From contig NZ_FNRJ01000008.1 of the NCBI RefSeq assembly GCF_900107855.1, forward strand, positions 1 to 64,000: 64,000 nucleotides of DNA. Reading direction: 5' to 3'. The position numbers and the translations under genes are program-made. Below are positions 17,434 to 25,125 of the stretch, in pieces. Below the pieces are notes generated by a model. The model searched no databases and was not told where the DNA came from. It saw nothing but the letters and a program-made list of their open reading frames with translations. Position 1 is the stretch's first letter. Each line of letters begins with the position of its first letter. The DNA is from Marinobacterium iners DSM 11526 (lineage in GTDB: Bacteria; Pseudomonadota; Gammaproteobacteria; Pseudomonadales; Balneatricaceae).

Positions 17434-18576
17434 ATGCTATTCGATTATGAAACACTTAAACTGATCTGGTGGGTGCTGGTTGGCGTGTTGCTGGTCGGCT
17501 TCGCCATTACAGACGGCTTCGATATGGGGGCCTGTGCCCTGCTGCCTTTTTTGGGCAAGACGGATGACGAACGCCGTGTGGTAATCAACACGGTAGGCCC
17601 ACACTGGGAAGGCAACCAGGTCTGGTTTGTTACCGCTGGTGGCGCATTGTTCGCTGCCTGGCCTGCGGTTTATGCCGCGGCCTTCTCGGGCTTCTACTGG
17701 GCGATGCTGCTGGTGCTGTTTGCACTGTTTTTCCGCCCGGTCGGTTTTGACTACCGCTCCAAACTGACCAATACCAAATGGCGCAAAGCCTGGGATATGG
17801 GGCTGATTGCCGGAGGTGTCGTTCCCTCACTGGTTTTCGGTGTGGCCTTTGGCAACCTGCTGCTGGGCGTGCCCTTTCAGCATGACGAGCTTTTACGCCC
17901 AAGCTACTCTGGCAACCTGTTCGGTTTGCTCAACCCCTTCGGCCTGCTTTGCGGTGTTGTGAGCCTCGCAATGCTCTCAATGCACGGCGCCGTCTGGGTA
18001 CAGCTGCGCAGTCACGGCGTGGTAGAACTGCGCGCCCAGCGTTATGCCCAGTTACTGTCCGTGGTGACACTGGTGGCCTTTGCGCTGGCCGGCATCTGGC
18101 TCAGCATGGGCATCGATGGTTATCGCATCATCAGCCAGCCCGCACTGGATGCACTGCCCAACCCGCTGGCCAAGGAAGTTGAAGTCGCAGCCGGCGCCTG
18201 GCTGAGCAACTACAGCCTCTACCCGCTCAGCATGCTGGCACCCATCACCGGTTTCACCGGTCTGATTGGCGTCTTCCTCATGGCAGGACGTGGGCGCACA
18301 GGATGGTCATTCCTGTTCAGCGCACTGGCATTGGCCGGTATCATTGCCACTGCGGGGGTTTCCATGTTCCCGTTCGTGATGCCATCAAGCCTGAGCCCGA
18401 ACTCCAGCCTCACCCTGTGGGACGCTGCTTCCAGTCACCTGACCCTGAATGTGATGACCATCGCCGCCATCATCTTCGTACCAACCGTTCTGGGCTACAC
18501 TCTGTGGTGCTACCGCTCCCTGTGGGCCAAGATTTCGGTGGAATACATTCAGGACAACGATTACTCATCCTACTAA
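17434..18576 (+). CDS. cydB: CydB, cytochrome bd ubiquinol oxidase subunit II
   Basis: 380 residues with about nine membrane helices. It is the structural partner of CydA. Typical sequence includes the WWVLVGVLLVGFAITDGFD opening, GPHWEGNQVWFVTAGGALFAAWP near residue 55, and the C-terminal NSSLTLWDAASSHLTL segment. It starts 22 bases after cydA with GAGGAGAG ahead of the ATG. The heme exporter CydDC is not encoded nearby and must lie elsewhere. Confidence 0.97.
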   Translation: MLFDYETLKLIWWVLVGVLLVGFAITDGFDMGACALLPFLGKTDDERRVVINTVGPHWEGNQVWFVTAGGALFAAWPAVYAAAFSGFYWAMLLVLFALFFRPVGFDYRSKLTNTKWRKAWDMGLIAGGVVPSLVFGVAFGNLLLGVPFQHDELLRPSYSGNLFGLLNPFGLLCGVVSLAMLSMHGAVWVQLRSHGVVELRAQRYAQLLSVVTLVAFALAGIWLSMGIDGYRIISQPALDALPNPLAKEVEVAAGAWLSNYSLYPLSMLAPITGFTGLIGVFLMAGRGRTGWSFLFSALALAGIIATAGVSMFPFVMPSSLSPNSSLTLWDAASSHLTLNVMTIAAIIFVPTVLGYTLWCYRSLWAKISVEYIQDNDYSSY

Positions 18577-18589
18577 AGGAGATTCAGCC

Positions 18590-18688
18590 ATGTGGTATTT
18601 CGCCTGGATTCTCGGTGTGCTTCTGGCCTGCGCATTCGGCATCATCAACGTGATGTGGCTTGAGGCCGAAGATATCGACAGAGATTGA
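18590..18688 (+). CDS. cydX: CydX, small subunit of cytochrome bd
   Basis: 32 residues, beginning MWYFAWILGVLLACAFGI and ending in an acidic tail (LEAEDIDRD). CydX is a single-helix subunit that stabilises the heme d centre of CydAB. The conserved N-terminal MWYFAWILG and the acidic C-terminus identify it. AAAGGAG lies seven bases before the ATG, and the gene starts 14 bases after cydB. A strong terminator follows. Confidence 0.95.
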   Translation: MWYFAWILGVLLACAFGIINVMWLEAEDIDRD

Positions 18689-18717
18689 TGTCACTGTCGA
18701 AATGATCATCTCTCCCC

Positions 18718-18743
18718 AAAGGCGCCCTCACAGGCGCCTTTTT
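18718..18743 (+). terminator. intrinsic terminator of cydABX
   Basis: AAAGGCGCC-CTCACA-GGCGCCTTTTT: a 6-bp GC stem extended by A-T pairs, with a 5-base U-tract. It also carries A's on the left, so it may serve the convergent enoyl-CoA hydratase gene. Confidence 0.9.
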
Positions 18744-18752
18744 ATCGTCTGA

Positions 18753-19532
18753 TCAACGGTGCGTCCATTCCGGTTTGCGCTTGTTGATGAACGCATCAAT
18801 GCCTTCCTGTGCATCTGCCGTCAGCATGTTTTCCACCATCACCTCACTGCAGGCCGCATAGGCATCCGACAATGGCAACTCACGCTGGCGCTGGAACGCC
18901 TGCTTGCCGATCTGCAACGTGCGACGTGATTTGGACGCAATCTTGCCGGCCAGTTCAGCGACCGCCTGATCCAGATCAGACTCAGGCACCAGACGATTCA
19001 CCAGACCGATCTCGTAGGCGCGTTGGGCATTGATCAACTCGCCGGTCAGCAGCAGCTCCATCGCATGCTTGGGCTGCACGGCACGGCTCAGCGCCACCAT
19101 CGGTGTGGAGCAGAACAGGCCGATATTGACACCAGGGGTAGCAAAACGGGCATTATCCGCCGCCACTGCCAGATCAGCCGTGGCAACCAGCTGACAACCT
19201 GCGGCCGTCGCCACGCCGTGAACTTGGGCGATCACCGGTACAGCGAGGCTAACGATGCGCTGCATAAGCCCGGCGCAAGTCTGGAAGGTACAACGGTAGT
19301 AGTCTTCTTCGCCCTCACCCAGCATTTGCTTAAGATCATGGCCAGCACAGAAACCTTTGCCTGAACCCTTGATCACCACACAGCGAATGGTGAGGTCATC
19401 AGCAATGGCATCAAGCTCAGCATGCAACGCCTGCATCAGCTCCATGGAAAGGCTGTTGTAGGCGTCAGGACGGGAAAGCATCAAGGTGGCCACGCCTTCG
19501 TGGTCCTGACGCTGCAGTAATGAATGAGTCAT
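18753..19532 (-). CDS. enoyl-CoA hydratase/isomerase family protein
   Basis: 259 residues of the crotonase fold. The oxyanion-hole segments are seen as CAGHDLKQML near residue 62 and VHGVATAAGCQLVATADLA near 105. These enzymes add water to, or isomerise, enoyl-CoA thioesters, usually in fatty-acid or amino-acid catabolism. The glutamates of canonical hydratases are not clearly both present, so the exact reaction is uncertain. AAGGGAG precedes the ATG. It stands alone. Confidence 0.88.
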   Translation of the reverse strand: MTHSLLQRQDHEGVATLMLSRPDAYNSLSMELMQALHAELDAIADDLTIRCVVIKGSGKGFCAGHDLKQMLGEGEEDYYRCTFQTCAGLMQRIVSLAVPVIAQVHGVATAAGCQLVATADLAVAADNARFATPGVNIGLFCSTPMVALSRAVQPKHAMELLLTGELINAQRAYEIGLVNRLVPESDLDQAVAELAGKIASKSRRTLQIGKQAFQRQRELPLSDAYAACSEVMVENMLTADAQEGIDAFINKRKPEWTHR

Positions 19533-19609
19533 GCGGTTACTCCCTTTTTGTTGTTATTCGGGTTTACCCGAATATCGGTCAAAAGGGAACAGCAGGTCAA
19601 GCCGGTTTT

Positions 19610-20533
19610 TCAGACCGAGAGAATATCGATCTTCTCCATCACCTGTACACCCGACCCACCGACTGCAGCTTCATCATCTTCACCCTGTGGCCCGGCCATG
19701 GTCTGCATGGCCGGGCCAATACCGTGCGGAAAGCCCAGTTGCAGGCCTTTGAAATCAAACAGTTGTGGATCGGCCAGATGGGAGGGCACCACATTGCACA
19801 GGGAGCGAAACATGGTCTCAATCCTGCCAGGATGGGCTTTATCCCAGCCCTGCAGCATCTCCTTGATCACCTGACGTTGCAGGTTCTCCTGCGAGCCGCA
19901 CAGGTTGCACGGAATGATCGGGAATTCACGCAACTCGGCGTATTCCATGATGTCCTTTTCACGGGCATAGGCGAGCGGGCGGATCACCATGTTCTTGCCG
20001 TCATCGGACACCAACTTGGGCGGCATCGACTTCAACTTGCCACCGAAGAACATGTTGAGAAAGAAGGTTTCCAGAATGTCATCACGGTGATGACCGAGCG
20101 CAATTTTGTTGGCCCCGATCTCATCGGCAAAGCCATACAGCGTGCCGCGGCGCAAGCGTGAACAAAGACCACAGGTGGTTTTGCCTTCAGGTACCACCGA
20201 TTTGACGATGGAGTAGGTATCTCGTTCAACGATATGAAACGGCACACCCAGAGACTCAAGATAGGCCGGCAGTACCTCTTCGGGGAAGCCAGGCTGCTTC
20301 TGATCCAGATTGACCGCCACCAGCTCAAACCGGATCGGCGCGCTTTTCTGCAGGTTCATCAGAATATCCAGCATGGCAAAGGAGTCCTTGCCACCAGACA
20401 GACAGACCATCACCTTGTCGCCGTCTTCAATCATGTTGAAGGCTTCGATCGCCTGCCCCATTTCACGGCGCAGCCGCTTTTGCAGCTTATTGAGGCGGGT
20501 TTTCTTCTGCTTATCGAGGCTATCGGTCTGCAT
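19610..20533 (-). CDS. ttcA: TtcA, tRNA 2-thiocytidine synthetase
   Basis: 307 residues. TtcA thiolates cytidine 32 of certain tRNAs using ATP and an iron-sulfur cluster. The PP-loop motif SGGKDS is at 46-51. Two CXXC pairs for the cluster are C121/C124 (CGLC) and C209/C212 (CNLC). [14 protein letters not shown] near 147 is also characteristic. The tail beyond residue 280 is low-complexity and varies in the family. It is monocistronic, with a weak ribosome site. Confidence 0.96.
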   Translation of the reverse strand: MQTDSLDKQKKTRLNKLQKRLRREMGQAIEAFNMIEDGDKVMVCLSGGKDSFAMLDILMNLQKSAPIRFELVAVNLDQKQPGFPEEVLPAYLESLGVPFHIVERDTYSIVKSVVPEGKTTCGLCSRLRRGTLYGFADEIGANKIALGHHRDDILETFFLNMFFGGKLKSMPPKLVSDDGKNMVIRPLAYAREKDIMEYAELREFPIIPCNLCGSQENLQRQVIKEMLQGWDKAHPGRIETMFRSLCNVVPSHLADPQLFDFKGLQLGFPHGIGPAMQTMAGPQGEDDEAAVGGSGVQVMEKIDILSV

Positions 20534-20934
20534 GGTTAGTTACTACTGATGACGGGTTAAAAATTGAGCGCAGATTATACATGAATAGCGCTGCGGATAA
20601 TAAACCCGATATTTTAATGCAGCCCTGATCCATTAAATAAAAAACCTCTAATTTAATGGAACCTTCATGCCCTAAGGGCTATGCTTTTGGGCTGAACTCC
20701 AGCATCAACGTGGCGCAGTTCTGGGTTAACCGTGCAGCTGATCTACCCGTACTTCCATGACAGTGAAGCGGCCACTCAACTGAGGCTGGGCCTCGGCGTG
20801 CAGTGGGGACAGAGCAATAAACTTCTACTATTACCCCCATTGCCATGTTAAATTTCATTTTGTTATAAGCTTATAATATTGTGTTCTCAGTAGGGGCGCA
20901 GCAGCGCCAAATGAATGACAACAGGAGAAACAAA
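20534..20934. other. 401-base intergenic region, possible gene remnant
   Basis: No intact gene is seen between divergent ttcA and the peroxiredoxin gene. Around 20689-20730 and 20732-20850 (plus strand, shifted frame) the translation looks coding, with an outer-membrane beta-strand flavour (NSSINVAQFWVN, then QLRLGLGVQWGQSNK). No start is present and the frame is broken, so this may be a decayed gene end. A perfect palindrome lies at 20863-20876. Confidence 0.35.
20863..20876. promoter_or_regulatory. palindrome overlapping a probable -10 box
   Basis: TTATAAGCTTATAA is a perfect 14-base palindrome. Its right half overlaps TATAAT (20872-20877), a consensus -10 element, 58 bases upstream of the peroxiredoxin start. 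It could be an operator or simply an AT-rich promoter. Confidence 0.4.
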
Positions 20935-21588
20935 ATGGCACTTCGCATTAATGACACCGTACCCAACCTTGATCTGAAAACCGATCTGGGCGACTTCAAA
21001 CTGCACGACTTCATCGGTGACAGCTGGGCGATCCTGTTCAGCCACCCGAAGGACTTCACCCCGGTCTGCACCACCGAATTCGGTGCTGTAGCACAGCTGG
21101 CAGCCGAGTGGGAAAAGCGCGGCACCAAGGTGATCGGTCTGTCCGTTGATGGCGTGGACGAGCACGTTGAATGGAAAGCCGATATCGAGAAATACGCCGG
21201 CGCACCGGCCAAGTTCCCGATCATCGCTGACGAAGACATGGGCGTTGCCAAGGCGCTGGACATGCTGCCGGCTGATGCCTACCTGCCGGATGGCCGAACC
21301 GCAGCTGATTCTGCCAGCGTACGTGTCGTGTTCATCTTCAGCCCGGACAAGAAGCTGCAGCTGTCCATGACCTACCCGATGTCCATCGGCCGTAACTTCG
21401 CTGAAGTCGTACGTGCTCTGGATGCACTGCAGGCAACCTACAAGGTGCCGATCGCAACCGGCGCCAACTGGGAAGTGGGTGATGACGTGATCGTGGCTCT
21501 GTCGCTGAACGATGAAGAAGCCAAGGCCAAGTTCGGCGAAATCGACGTCAAACTGCCGTACCTGCGTACCACAAAACAGCCGTCTTAA
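20935..21588 (+). CDS. 1-Cys type peroxiredoxin (Prx6/AhpC-like)
   Basis: 217 residues. The thioredoxin-fold peroxidase has its peroxidatic cysteine at C45 in HPKDFTPVCTTEFG. The C-terminal half (PIATGANWEVGDDVIVALSLND) is typical of the Prx6 group, which usually lacks a canonical resolving cysteine. It would reduce hydrogen peroxide, alkyl hydroperoxides or peroxynitrite in the cytosol. ACAGGAG lies seven bases before the ATG at 20935. An in-frame GTG 54 bases upstream is not supported. A sulfur operon follows on the same strand. Confidence 0.93.
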   Translation: MALRINDTVPNLDLKTDLGDFKLHDFIGDSWAILFSHPKDFTPVCTTEFGAVAQLAAEWEKRGTKVIGLSVDGVDEHVEWKADIEKYAGAPAKFPIIADEDMGVAKALDMLPADAYLPDGRTAADSASVRVVFIFSPDKKLQLSMTYPMSIGRNFAEVVRALDALQATYKVPIATGANWEVGDDVIVALSLNDEEAKAKFGEIDVKLPYLRTTKQPS

Positions 21589-21600
21589 TTCCGGCTGTCA

Positions 21601-21713
21601 CTATTGTTCGAAACAATAGCACCCAACAGCTCTGATACCCATCGGTGCTGATTCCGGTCTGCTTCGGCAGACCGGATGGCACACCGCCCTGATGGCTCGG
21701 TTGGCGGTGTGCC
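21601..21713 (+). other. cluster of perfect stem-loops between prx and the persulfide dioxygenase gene
   Basis: Three inverted repeats lie in the 317-base gap. CTATTGTT-CGA-AACAATAG is at 21601-21619. A 10-bp stem closed by C(TTCG)G is at 21653-21676. An 11-bp stem GGCACACCGCC / GGCGGTGTGCC with a 14-base loop is at 21678-21713. No U-tract follows, so these are not simple terminators. They could be a structured 3' UTR, a small RNA or a processing signal. Confidence 0.6.
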
Positions 21714-21865
21714 TCTCCGGCCTTTCCCATGCCTGTCTGGCAGCACCTGCAATACATACTGGCCAGCATTCTCTTCGCCCCCCTTCCTGGTATGAGGGAC
21801 ATGACTATTGAGCCTATAGGTAAATTCAACCCTTGCAGGGCTGACAACGTTAAATACTCCCTTAT

Positions 21866-21883
21866 TATTAGATAATACTAATA
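21866..21883. promoter_or_regulatory. inverted-repeat operator candidate upstream of the persulfide dioxygenase gene
   Basis: TATTAG-ATAATA-CTAATA is a perfect 6-6-6 inverted repeat ending 22 bases before the start codon. AT-rich palindromes in this position are usual for ArsR-family sulfide/persulfide repressors (BigR, SqrR type) that control persulfide dioxygenase genes. No such repressor is encoded in the window, so the link is inferred. Confidence 0.55.
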
Positions 21884-21905
21884 TTGTAGGTAGTGGAGAC
21901 ATATC

Positions 21906-22796
21906 ATGAGCAACACCCACACTTCACCGCAGATACCTCAGGTAAAGGCCTTCTTTGATGAGCCGACCAACACCTTCAGTTACGTAGTGCGTGACCCGGC
22001 TTCCAATGCCTGCGCCATTCTCGATTCGGTACTGGATTTTGACTACGCCAGCGGACGCACGGATGTACGTTCGGCTGACGCCATCATCGCCTACGTGCAG
22101 GACAGCAACCTGCAGGTCAAGTGGATCCTGGAAACCCACGTCCACGCCGACCACCTTTCGGCAGCCCCCTACCTGCATCAGGCATTAGGCGGCAAAACCG
22201 GTATTGGCGCCATGATAACAGTGGTGCAGGACACCTTCGGCAAGGCGTTCAATGCCGGCACCGAATTTGCCCGTGACGGCAGCCAGTTCGACCGTCTGTT
22301 TGCAGAGGGTGATCGTTTCACCATCGGCAATCTGGAGGGCCATGTTCTGCATACGCCGGGACATACTCCGGCCTGTTTGACCTATGTGATTGGCGATGCC
22401 GCTTTTGTCGGCGATACGCTGTTCATGCCGGATTACGGCACCGCTCGCTGCGACTTTCCCGGTGGTGATGCCCGTACTCTGTATCACTCGATTCAGAAAG
22501 TACTCAGCCTACCCGCTGAAACACGGATTTTCCTCTGCCATGACTACAAGGCACCTGACCGTGAAGAGTACTGCCATGAAACCACGGTGGCCGAGCAGCG
22601 TCAGCACAACGTGCATGTACACGAAGGTATCAGCGAGGACGAGTTCGTACGCATGCGTACCGAACGCGATGCCACCCTGGCAATGCCGGCTCTGATCCTG
22701 CCATCGGTTCAGGTCAACATGCGTGCCGGTGAGATGCCGCCTGCCGAAGACAACGGTCAGGTGTATCTGAAAGTGCCAATTAATTTGTTCAAATAA
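21906..22796 (+). CDS. MBL-fold persulfide dioxygenase (ETHE1/Blh-like)
   Basis: 296 residues. The metallo-beta-lactamase fold carries the iron-binding motif THVHADH (H78, H80, D82, H83), and HTPGHTPAC near residue 153 gives another ligand. Residues near AFVGDTLFMPDYGTARCDFPGG (about 175-195) match the persulfide dioxygenase / Blh group, which oxidises glutathione persulfide to sulfite with O2. A DUF442 gene and a SulP transporter follow. In Blh proteins the DUF442 and MBL domains are fused; here they are separate genes. Confidence 0.88.
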   Translation: MSNTHTSPQIPQVKAFFDEPTNTFSYVVRDPASNACAILDSVLDFDYASGRTDVRSADAIIAYVQDSNLQVKWILETHVHADHLSAAPYLHQALGGKTGIGAMITVVQDTFGKAFNAGTEFARDGSQFDRLFAEGDRFTIGNLEGHVLHTPGHTPACLTYVIGDAAFVGDTLFMPDYGTARCDFPGGDARTLYHSIQKVLSLPAETRIFLCHDYKAPDREEYCHETTVAEQRQHNVHVHEGISEDEFVRMRTERDATLAMPALILPSVQVNMRAGEMPPAEDNGQVYLKVPINLFK

Positions 22797-22809
22797 AGAG
22801 AACTCATGC

Positions 22810-23232
22810 ATGGATATCAAGGAACTTGAACCTGGCTTTTCGATCTGCCATGCCATCTACCCAAGTGACATGGCAGAACTGAAGTCACGAGGTTTCCGTG
22901 CGATCATCTGTAATCGCATGCCTGGCGAGGCGGAAGACCATGTTGACGACGCTGAATTGCGCCAGGCTGCAAAAGCGATCGGTATCGAGTGGGTTGAAAT
23001 TCCAGTAACCCCTGGTGAGTACACGCCTGAAGCGGTTGAAGCCTTTGGTGTAGCAATCGAAACGTTACCGACGCCGATACTGGCTTTCTGTCGCAGTGGC
23101 CGCAGGGCCGTCTCCCTCTGGATTCATAACCAGATGCAACAGGCGACCTGTGACATAGGCCCCCTGCTGCAGGCAGCCCATGCCGCAGGGCACGACCTGC
23201 ATGAGCAGAAAGATACGTTCATAAAGCGATGA
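22810..23232 (+). CDS. DUF442 / TIGR01244 phosphatase-like protein
   Basis: 140 residues. It resembles the N-terminal domain of Blh-type beta-lactamase hydrolase-like proteins, a cysteine-phosphatase fold. The active-site loop FCRSGRRA (C94, R99) and AIICNRMPGEAEDH near residue 31 are typical. Some members may act as sulfur transferases rather than phosphatases. It starts 14 bases after the persulfide dioxygenase stop, with AGAGAAC upstream, so the two probably form one functional pair. Confidence 0.85.
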   Translation: MDIKELEPGFSICHAIYPSDMAELKSRGFRAIICNRMPGEAEDHVDDAELRQAAKAIGIEWVEIPVTPGEYTPEAVEAFGVAIETLPTPILAFCRSGRRAVSLWIHNQMQQATCDIGPLLQAAHAAGHDLHEQKDTFIKR

Positions 23233-23258
23233 CCTGACTCAGGTCTCAAGGGATTTGA

Positions 23259-24986
23259 GTGAACATTCGAAAGTATTTTCCATTTCTTGAATGGTTGCCG
23301 AGCTACCGCCTGACAACCTTTAATCAGGATATTCTGGCCGCGGTGATCGTGACCGTCATGCTGATCCCGCAGTCGCTGGCCTACGCGATGCTGGCCGGGT
23401 TGCCACCCGAGGTGGGACTCTACGCCAGTATCGCACCGCTTATACTCTATGCGGTCTTTGGCACCAGCCGTACCCTGTCGGTAGGGCCGGTGGCCGTCAT
23501 TGCCCTGATGACGGCAGCAGCTGCCGGTGCCATTGCCGCACCGGGCAGTGCCGAATATCTTTCGACCGTGATTCTACTGACCTTCATCTCCGGTTTGATG
23601 TTGACGCTGATGGGGCTGCTCCAAATGGGATTTCTGGCCAACTTCCTCAGTCACCCGGTGATTTCCGGGTTCATTACCGCCTCGGCCGTAATCATCGCCT
23701 TCAGCCAGCTCAAACACCTGCTGGGCATCGCCGCCAGTGGCCACAATCTGCCCGAGTTGTTAGCCGATTTGGTGAGCAATCTGCCGAATCTGAACCTGAC
23801 CACCCTGATGATCGGTGCCGGTACTTTACTGTTTCTGTACGGCGCCCGCCGCTGGCTAGTGCCACTGCTGCAACGCCTAGGGCTGAGCAAGGGGCTGGCT
23901 GGCGGGTTGGGGCGTCTAGCCCCCATTCTTGCGGTTGTCGTCACCACCTGGATTGCGGCAGCCTTTGATCTGGCGGCAACCGGTCTAGCCGTCGTGGGCA
24001 ATATTCCGGCGGGTTTGCCGCCGCTGACCCTGCCGTCCGCTGATGCCGGGCTTTGGCAGCAGCTTTGGGTTGGTGCGCTGCTGATCAGTATTGTCGGTTT
24101 TGTCGAATCGGTCTCGGTGGGGCAAACCCTTGCCGCCAAACGACGTGAGCGTATTGACCCGGATCAGGAGCTGGTCGGGCTGGGCTGCGCCAATCTTGGC
24201 TCGGCTTTAAGTGCCGGCATGCCGGTGACGGGTGGTTTCTCGCGCTCGGTGGTGAATTTTGATGCTGGGGCACGCACCCCTGCCGCCGGTGCCTTTACGG
24301 CCGTCGGCATTCTGGTGGTGATCCTCTGGTTCACCCCGCTGCTTGCGACACTGCCGATCGCCACCCTGGCGGCAACAATCATCATTGCCGTGCTGTCGCT
24401 GGTGGATCTGCATGCGATCAAACATACCTGGCGTTACTCAAGAGCCGATTTTTCCGCCATGCTGGCTACCATTGTCATTACCCTGCTGCAGGGAGTGGAA
24501 GCCGGTATTCTGGCAGGAGTCGGGCTATCTCTGGCGCTGCACCTGTATCGCACCAGTCGCCCGCATAGTGCCGTGGTAGGGCGGTTGAGCGGGACTGAGC
24601 ATTTCCGCAATGTGGAACGTCATCAGGTAGAAACCGATCCGCATCTGCTGCTGTTGCGGGTGGATGAGAGTCTCTACTTCCCCAATGCCCGTTACCTGGA
24701 AGATCGCGTCTTGGAGCTGGTCAGTCAGAATCCGCAGATGCAGCATCTGGTGCTTGGCTGTCAGGCGATCAACCATATTGATGCCTCGGCGCTGGACAGT
24801 CTGGAGTCGATTAATCAACGGCTCAAGGATGCAGGTATCCAGCTGCACCTGGCGGAAGTGAAAGGCCCGGTGATGGATCGACTGCAGTTGGTTGAATTCC
24901 CGGCGCAATTGAATGGCCGCGTCTTCATGAGTACCTATGAGGCTTGGCAGGTGCTTGCTCAGACAGCGGAGCCTGCAACGGCATGA
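23259..24986 (+). CDS. SulP family anion transporter with STAS domain
   Basis: 575 residues. About 10-12 membrane helices (residues 20-430) contain the SulP signature IPQSLAYAMLAGLPPEVGLYAS near residue 37. A cytoplasmic STAS domain covers roughly 455-560 (HINHIDASALDSLE). SulP proteins move sulfate, bicarbonate and other anions. Its place downstream of the persulfide dioxygenase suggests export of sulfite or uptake of sulfate (inference). The start is GTG at 23259, with GGGA upstream. It is 27 bases after the DUF442 gene. Confidence 0.9.
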   Translation: MNIRKYFPFLEWLPSYRLTTFNQDILAAVIVTVMLIPQSLAYAMLAGLPPEVGLYASIAPLILYAVFGTSRTLSVGPVAVIALMTAAAAGAIAAPGSAEYLSTVILLTFISGLMLTLMGLLQMGFLANFLSHPVISGFITASAVIIAFSQLKHLLGIAASGHNLPELLADLVSNLPNLNLTTLMIGAGTLLFLYGARRWLVPLLQRLGLSKGLAGGLGRLAPILAVVVTTWIAAAFDLAATGLAVVGNIPAGLPPLTLPSADAGLWQQLWVGALLISIVGFVESVSVGQTLAAKRRERIDPDQELVGLGCANLGSALSAGMPVTGGFSRSVVNFDAGARTPAAGAFTAVGILVVILWFTPLLATLPIATLAATIIIAVLSLVDLHAIKHTWRYSRADFSAMLATIVITLLQGVEAGILAGVGLSLALHLYRTSRPHSAVVGRLSGTEHFRNVERHQVETDPHLLLLRVDESLYFPNARYLEDRVLELVSQNPQMQHLVLGCQAINHIDASALDSLESINQRLKDAGIQLHLAEVKGPVMDRLQLVEFPAQLNGRVFMSTYEAWQVLAQTAEPATA

Positions 24987-25125
24987 CCCATGACAGTAGA
25001 AGCGGCATCTGACTTGCCCTGTTACGGACAAGTGGTAGCAGTATCGGGACTTACCCGCTAGTCTCAAAAGTGTACGTGTTTCGGCAGAGGCCGGTTGCGG
25101 CTGATCCTGATCTCGGGAGGAGAAT

